Positions 7,801-10,000 of a stretch of 10,000 nucleotides of DNA are shown piece after piece. Position numbers and translations under genes: made by a program. The DNA lies in the NCBI GenBank assembly GCA_020216745.1, contig JAIWNQ010000183.1, positions 1 through 10,000 on the forward strand. Reading direction: 5' to 3'. The notes below the pieces were generated by a model. The model saw nothing but the letters and a program-made list of their open reading frames with translations, ran no database searches and was not told where the DNA came from. This DNA is from Candidatus Hydrogenedens sp. (GTDB taxonomy: Bacteria > Hydrogenedentota > Hydrogenedentia > Hydrogenedentales > Hydrogenedentaceae). Each line of letters opens with the position of its first letter. The stretch's first letter is position 1.

Positions 7801-9052
7801 AGAGTGTGATTGGAATGTGAATTATGCAATAGCAGGAACTGGAACAGGCACTATCATTCCAGGACCCGGTTCACAATGTTATAAAGATAACGAGCAAGTG
7901 TACTTACAAGCCATAACTGATGAAGAAAATTATTTTGGTGGATGGCAGATATTAAAGAATCCGGGACCAAATCAAGAAGAGACATGGGAATATTGGGTAA
8001 ATGCATGGTTAACAGTTAATGATAATTACGATGTAATAGGTTGGTTTGAAGATACAGGTTATTCCTTACAATTAGAAAGTGGACCGAATGGTAGTATTTA
8101 TCCTTATGCTGGAATTTACTACTTAGCGGATGGTTTCCCAGTAACTGTGTATGCAAGTCCAAATCCCGGATATGCATTTGTTGGATGGTTTGACGAAAGT
8201 GACAATTTAGTAACGATAGAAAATCCCTATGAATTTCTATTAGACTCTAATACTGTTCTTAGGGCTCGGTTTGAACAAATTGTTTATAAGTCGTTAACTA
8301 TAAATGTTGAATCAGGACAAGGAACAACTGTTCCATCACCAGGACAGGTTCTTTTATATGAAGTGGGGACGTTAGTACAATTAACTGCGATTCCAAATGA
8401 AGGTTGGATGTTTGATACATGGACAGGTGACCTTGAGGGTGTAGATAATCCAAATCAGCCTTCGATCCAGGTCCTTATGGATAGAGATAGAATAATAGGA
8501 GTGCAGTTTAAGGAAATACCAGAAGGTGTTGTAGAAGGAGAAGGTGCAGTTGAGGGCACACCTGAAGGTGTTGTAGAAGGAGAAGGTGCGATAGAAGGCA
8601 CACCTGAAGGTGTTGTAGAAGGAGAAGGTGCAGTTGAGGGCACACCTGAAGGTGTTGTAGAAGGCGAAGGTGTAGTGGAGGGCACACCAGAAGGTGAAGG
8701 TGCGATAGAAGGCACTCCTGAGGGAGTAGTGGAAGGTGAAGGAGAAGGTGCGGTACCACCTCCACATAGTGCGGATAAAAATGGAGATGGGAAAATTGAT
8801 CTCAGCGAGTTGTTAAGAGTAATACAATTCTTCAACTTCGGTGGATATCATTGCGATCCACAAGGCGAAGATGGTTACGCACCTGGACCGGGGGAAGATT
8901 ATTCCTGTACGCCTCATGCGTCAGACTATAACCCACAAAATTGGACGATTAGTTTGGGTGAGCTGCTGAGGTTAATCCAGTTCTTCAATCTGAATGGTTA
9001 TTATCCTTGTGAAGACGGTGAAGATGGATTCTGTCCCGGACAACAGCCGTAA
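4871..9052 (+). CDS. Giant secreted LRR / InlB-B-repeat surface protein with dockerin-like C-terminus
   Basis: This 1393-residue exported protein is probably a surface adhesin or binding scaffold. It has five parts. (1) Signal peptide 1-19, cleaved after ALA. (2) Residues about 70-490, SDS22/internalin-type leucine-rich repeats, e.g. LEVLNLIGNQITDLSPL and LSVLMLGKNQITDISPL, some of them degenerate. (3) Residues 501-1214, nine repeats of 75-83 residues of the InlB-B/Listeria-Bacteroides type, with G..NPP.G.Y.Y, V.L.A.PNPGW.F..W.GD and MD..K...A.F cores. (4) Residues 1218-1286, a low-complexity Glu/Gly/Val/Pro linker of 14-residue repeats. (5) Residues 1302-1393, two dockerin-like units. No enzymatic domain is seen, so ligand binding by the LRR part and surface display or attachment by the tail are inferences. 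GGAG at 4859-4862, 8 nt before the ATG, fixes the start. It has its own promoter and is followed by a hairpin, so it is probably monocistronic. The linker and tail are visibly richer in G+C than the LRR part. Confidence 0.92.
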   Translation: MRKSLVLIITLLLSANALAGVVTFNDSNLLEAVKAQYEAQVGVPLSDPPTSDELSDPAFTYLDASYLNIQYLTGLEACTALEVLNLIGNQITDLSPLGDTTYGGLTNLSVLMLGKNQITDISPLSNLAGNLNVLDIGYNQISDISTLSTFTNLIGLNLGFGVFGLYPEGVDFFATGVNDLDDADLNVLTNLTNLGMLSIGGLENVTSIAFLNSLSNLTQLYLCNNPIADWSPLDAVDQNLNVFGEFNCGLTQSAVDNYVVNMTNITFIDEDNLGILAIIEFGTGSDINDISGLSGLNPSIAFLGGIGINDINVVSNWTNLSMFVCAFTGIQSLDALIDLPNLTSVSVPGNNIGPNMFTQPISTPFSNLTSLSVSENVLEDLSGVEYMPNLESLTAEGNQIDDIWVMDLDGAPKTTLIELNLGNNQIQDINPLLNYTALNEVNLSYNQIENFGYLVDNVGIGPGDNIDISYNPVPPEYCGFIDQLGLKVLPGGSLSRAGVCEASIEVEIVGEGITNPPVGITPIAYNSSVGIRAYPQRGSNYAFKQWEIYDAGLGDYVLLTENPAYGFPNIMENIKVRAVFVDTESTYTITFNLTGNGAVDEFPQGSGVYRYIAGKQVNLYALSGPGAYFAGWTGDVSSSGTQLFANILMDGDKTVGAVFENAGYTLTTGVLPDSLSGGVFPFPGTYYYAEQAEVTLYAWGNIGNKFDHWEDENGSQVATVTPVTITMDSDKVFIAVFVPIVTYKLTINTNPFEGGNTNPPVGEYWYEENSTVYVFANPNPGWFFTQWTGDIGEANPFDDFIEIQMDGNKEITANFEEADFTLELYIDGADKGEINPAPGIYYYKIGQWIFLNATNYQPNAFLGWYDYDTNDLISTSWFYAFQVEEGMTLRKIVGKFGEAQYLVTMLEVQGNGTTTPSSPGTYGYVDGQWCTLIAYPDPGWRFKYWVDENEFVVDIMNPLPVEFNPEQSNYTYRAVFEECDWNVNYAIAGTGTGTIIPGPGSQCYKDNEQVYLQAITDEENYFGGWQILKNPGPNQEETWEYWVNAWLTVNDNYDVIGWFEDTGYSLQLESGPNGSIYPYAGIYYLADGFPVTVYASPNPGYAFVGWFDESDNLVTIENPYEFLLDSNTVLRARFEQIVYKSLTINVESGQGTTVPSPGQVLLYEVGTLVQLTAIPNEGWMFDTWTGDLEGVDNPNQPSIQVLMDRDRIIGVQFKEIPEGVVEGEGAVEGTPEGVVEGEGAIEGTPEGVVEGEGAVEGTPEGVVEGEGVVEGTPEGEGAIEGTPEGVVEGEGEGAVPPPHSADKNGDGKIDLSELLRVIQFFNFGGYHCDPQGEDGYAPGPGEDYSCTPHASDYNPQNWTISLGELLRLIQFFNLNGYYPCEDGEDGFCPGQQP
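5078..6340 (+). other. Leucine-rich-repeat domain of the giant surface protein
   Basis: Residues 70-490 contain internalin-like 22-residue repeats with LxxLxxLxLxxNxIxDIxPL cores. The clearest are at about 80-99, 105-124, 130-148, 216-233, 366-382, 389-403 and 417-432. The middle (about 240-330) is degenerate and interrupted by longer insertions. Such domains usually form a curved protein-binding surface; the ligand is not predictable. Confidence 0.85.
6371..8518 (+). repeat. Nine InlB-B/Listeria-Bacteroides-type protein repeats
   Basis: Consecutive repeats cover residues 501-583, 586-660, 663-738, 742-816, 818-897, 899-977, 979-1059, 1062-1135 and 1137-1214. Each begins with a beta strand, then G.G...P.PG.Y.Y, then V.L.A....GW.F..W and ends with a strand like MDGDKTVGAVFE. 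They are diverged at the DNA level, so the array is old rather than recently amplified. Repeats 5-7 have lost the usual W-T-G-D turn (GWYDYDTND, YWVDENE and GWQILKN instead). Confidence 0.85.
8522..8757 (+). repeat. In-frame 42-bp tandem repeat encoding a Glu/Gly-rich linker
   Basis: Four 42-bp units (8522-8563, 8564-8605, 8606-8647, 8648-8689) encode EGVVEGEG(A/V)(V/I)EGTP. A 30-bp shortened unit (8690-8719, lacking four codons) and a partial unit to about 8757 follow, ending in a triple proline. Units 1 and 3 are identical over all 42 bases and unit 2 differs from them at four, so copy number has changed recently by slippage or unequal exchange. Lengths stay multiples of three. The product is an acidic flexible spacer between the B-repeats and the C-terminal module. 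The strand bias (G/A-rich on the plus strand) creates long but spurious antisense reading frames. Confidence 0.93.
8774..9049 (+). other. Paired dockerin-like / EF-hand C-terminal module
   Basis: Residues 1302-1393 hold two related units. The first has a full EF-hand-type loop, D1302-x-N1304-x-D1306-x-K-x-D1310-x-x-E1313 (DKNGDGKIDLSE), then ELLRVIQFFNFGGYHC and EDGYAPG. The second has a degenerate loop from D1352 (DYNPQNWTISLGE), then ELLRLIQFFNLNGYYPC and EDGFCPG. Four cysteines (1328, 1346, 1380, 1388) could form two disulphides. The duplicated loop-helix layout is that of type I dockerins, but here it is a variant with conserved Cys and Gly-Tyr. Attachment to a partner or the cell surface is inferred; no cohesin is in view. 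Confidence 0.75.
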
Positions 9053-9074
9053 TTTGTGCTTTTGAATAGATAAC

Positions 9075-9104
9075 ATAGTGGGCTGATTTTTTTCAGCCCA
9101 CTAT
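9075..9104 (+). terminator. Perfect 12-bp hairpin after the giant surface-protein gene
   Basis: ATAGTGGGCTGA (9075-9086) and TCAGCCCACTAT (9093-9104) are exact inverted repeats around a loop of six T residues, starting 22 bp after the stop codon. Position and stability suit a transcription terminator or 3'-end stabilising stem. The 3' flank is TTGAAAAAA rather than a U-tract, so it is not a textbook intrinsic terminator. Confidence 0.65.
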
Positions 9105-9125
9105 TTGAAAAAATAATAAAAAATA

Positions 9126-9155
9126 TTGTATTTTTTAATTATTTGATGGTATAAT
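9126..9155 (+). promoter_or_regulatory. Extended -10 promoter for the Pmp-like beta-helix gene
   Basis: TTGTAT (9126-9131), an 18-bp spacer and a consensus TATAAT (9150-9155) with TG at 9147-9148 form a sigma70-type promoter. The region from the extended -10 to the expected start site (9146-9164) matches 18/19 bases with that of the preceding gene. It implies a leader of about 140 nt before the ATG at 9302, much longer than the roughly 55-nt leader of the giant gene; I see no strong riboswitch-like structure in it. Confidence 0.7.
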
Positions 9156-9301
9156 TTATATATGATAATAAAAAAGTTATATAACATGGTAAAACATAAA
9201 GAAAGTTAAGTGCATGATAATCGAAGGTGTGGAGATTAAATTATTTTAGAAATTATATTAGTTGTTAGTTATAATAAGAAACTTTATAAGGAGACAGAAA
9301 A

Positions 9302-10000
9302 ATGTCAAAAAAATCAATTACAGGAATTATAGTAGTAATATGCTTGTTCACAATGCAGTCATTTGGTGTGGTATATGTGAACAAAGCGAGTACAGACCCA
9401 AGCCCGGATGGTAGTTCGTGGGCTAAGGCATTCCGGACAATCCAGGAGGGGATCGATGCGGCGGCATCGCAAGCATCTCCGGGGAATCCTGTGGAAGTCT
9501 GGGTAGCACAGGGCAATTATGATGAACTAAGAACAGAAAGTTGGGGTGCACCTTCTGCGGTGGAAGGCTCATTGGTAATGAAGGATGATGTCCACCTTTA
9601 CGGGGGATTCAAAGGAACTGAGACTTCGATAAACCAGAGAAGACCTGCAAGATATATAACTACAATAGATGGAAGAACTTCTCGTGGTGGAACAAATGCA
9701 TACCATGTAATAGTAATAGGTAAAGCGAATGGACCTAATACTGATATAGTAATTGATGGTTTTTATATTCGTGGTGGTCGTGCAACAGGTGTGGCAGGTG
9801 ATTATCATACCTGGCGTGGTGCAGGTATATATAACTGGTTATCATCACCAGTAATTGCTAATTGTGTTTTTTATGACAATGTTGCAGGAACTGCGGGTGG
9901 TGCTATTGCAAATTTATCAGGAACGATTGGTTCAAATAATTATAAAGCAAATGCATTAATTCATGATTGCGTTTTCCGTGGTAATACCTGCAATGAGGCT
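9302..10000 (+). CDS. Secreted Pmp/DUF1565-like beta-helix protein, N-terminal part (runs off right edge)
   Basis: This open frame of 233 codons continues past the window. It starts with a signal peptide (MSKKSITGIIVVICLFTMQSFG, cleavage near residue 22). The mature start, VVYVNKAST with DGSSWAKAFRTIQEGIDAA and VEVWVAQGNYDE, is the conserved N-terminal block of DUF1565/polymorphic-outer-membrane-protein-like beta-helix proteins. It is followed by VHLYGGFKGTET, a typical loop of these proteins, and by rungs such as IVIDGFYIRGG, GAGIYNWLSSPVIANCVFYDN, GGAIANLSG and ALIHDCVFRGN. Such proteins are surface-exposed or secreted, and their ligands or substrates are mostly unknown. AAGGAG at 9288-9293, 8 nt upstream, fixes the start. 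It lies downstream of the hairpin and has its own promoter similar to that of the giant gene. Codons about 40-62 are strongly G+C-rich (about 62% over 9421-9480) compared with the rest. Whether it carries the same dockerin-like tail cannot be seen here. Confidence 0.88.
   Translation, partial: MSKKSITGIIVVICLFTMQSFGVVYVNKASTDPSPDGSSWAKAFRTIQEGIDAAASQASPGNPVEVWVAQGNYDELRTESWGAPSAVEGSLVMKDDVHLYGGFKGTETSINQRRPARYITTIDGRTSRGGTNAYHVIVIGKANGPNTDIVIDGFYIRGGRATGVAGDYHTWRGAGIYNWLSSPVIANCVFYDNVAGTAGGAIANLSGTIGSNNYKANALIHDCVFRGNTCNEA

Noticed and set aside
8381..8835. Three long antisense open frames rich in Pro/Ser/Thr or Leu/His
   Set aside because: They are complements of the 42-bp Glu/Gly-coding tandem repeat, which lacks stops in all antisense frames; no start signal or domain supports them.
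8774..9049. Evidence for a true cellulosome
   Set aside because: No cohesin, carbohydrate-binding module or glycoside hydrolase accompanies the dockerin-like tail in this window, so only dockerin-likeness is claimed.
9163..9249. Two tiny ORFs (15 and 11 codons) in the leader of the Pmp-like gene
   Set aside because: Neither has a ribosome-binding site, and such short frames are expected by chance in AT-rich DNA.
9270..9275. Second TATAAT close to the Pmp-like gene
   Set aside because: It has only a weak TTAGAA -35 at 18 bp and no TG extension; the upstream promoter at 9126-9155 is better and is shared with the preceding gene.
9569..9808. Antisense frame rich in Tyr, Ser, Thr and Cys
   Set aside because: It is a shadow of the beta-helix gene on the plus strand and its composition is not protein-like.
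1..10000. CRISPR array, tRNA/rRNA genes, insertion sequences, phage or toxin-antitoxin genes
   Set aside because: I saw no regularly spaced short repeats with unique spacers, no cloverleaf-like segments, no transposase motifs and no terminal inverted repeats.

Overview
The window is AT-rich (roughly 35-38% G+C by eye; some LRR-coding stretches fall below 30%) and comes from a bacterium that secretes large modular proteins. The strongest taxonomic hint is the C-terminus of the giant protein at 4871-9052. It has a glutamate/glycine-rich repeat linker followed by two dockerin-like units containing ELLRVIQFFN/ELLRLIQFFN, a style I associate with Candidatus Hydrogenedentota and related PVC-like lineages. 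The Pmp/DUF1565-type beta-helix protein at the right edge fits the same group. This assignment is an inference from protein style; no rRNA or marker gene in the window settles it.

Layout. Positions 1-673 (minus strand) hold the N-terminal half of glucose-6-phosphate isomerase, which runs off the left edge. A 252-bp divergent intergenic region separates it from a plus-strand series: a secreted right-handed beta-helix protein (926-2221); a secreted SLT-type lytic transglycosylase with a DUF4124-like N-terminus (2298-3392) behind its own sigma70-like promoter; a class I/II PLP-dependent aminotransferase (3429-4772), 36 bp downstream and probably cotranscribed; a 1393-residue secreted protein (4871-9052) with an LRR domain, nine InlB-B/Listeria-Bacteroides-type repeats, a 14-residue tandem-repeat linker and a paired dockerin-like tail; and a secreted Pmp-like beta-helix protein (9302 to the right edge, incomplete).

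Regulation. The last two genes each start behind an extended -10 promoter. These two promoters share an almost identical 19-nt block (18/19) from the extended -10 into the expected start site, plus similar A-rich leaders, which suggests co-regulation or a common origin. A perfect 12-bp hairpin follows the giant gene.

How the genes fit together. Four of the six genes encode exported proteins with clear signal peptides: two beta-helix proteins, one wall-remodelling enzyme and one adhesin-like LRR/B-repeat protein. The region therefore looks like a cell-surface or secretome neighbourhood placed next to housekeeping metabolism (pgi, aminotransferase). I see no tRNA, rRNA, CRISPR, transposase or phage genes, and no gene-free stretch longer than 252 bp. 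The most unusual element is the paired Cys-containing dockerin-like tail with its repeat linker; no recognisable new defence or mobile system is visible.
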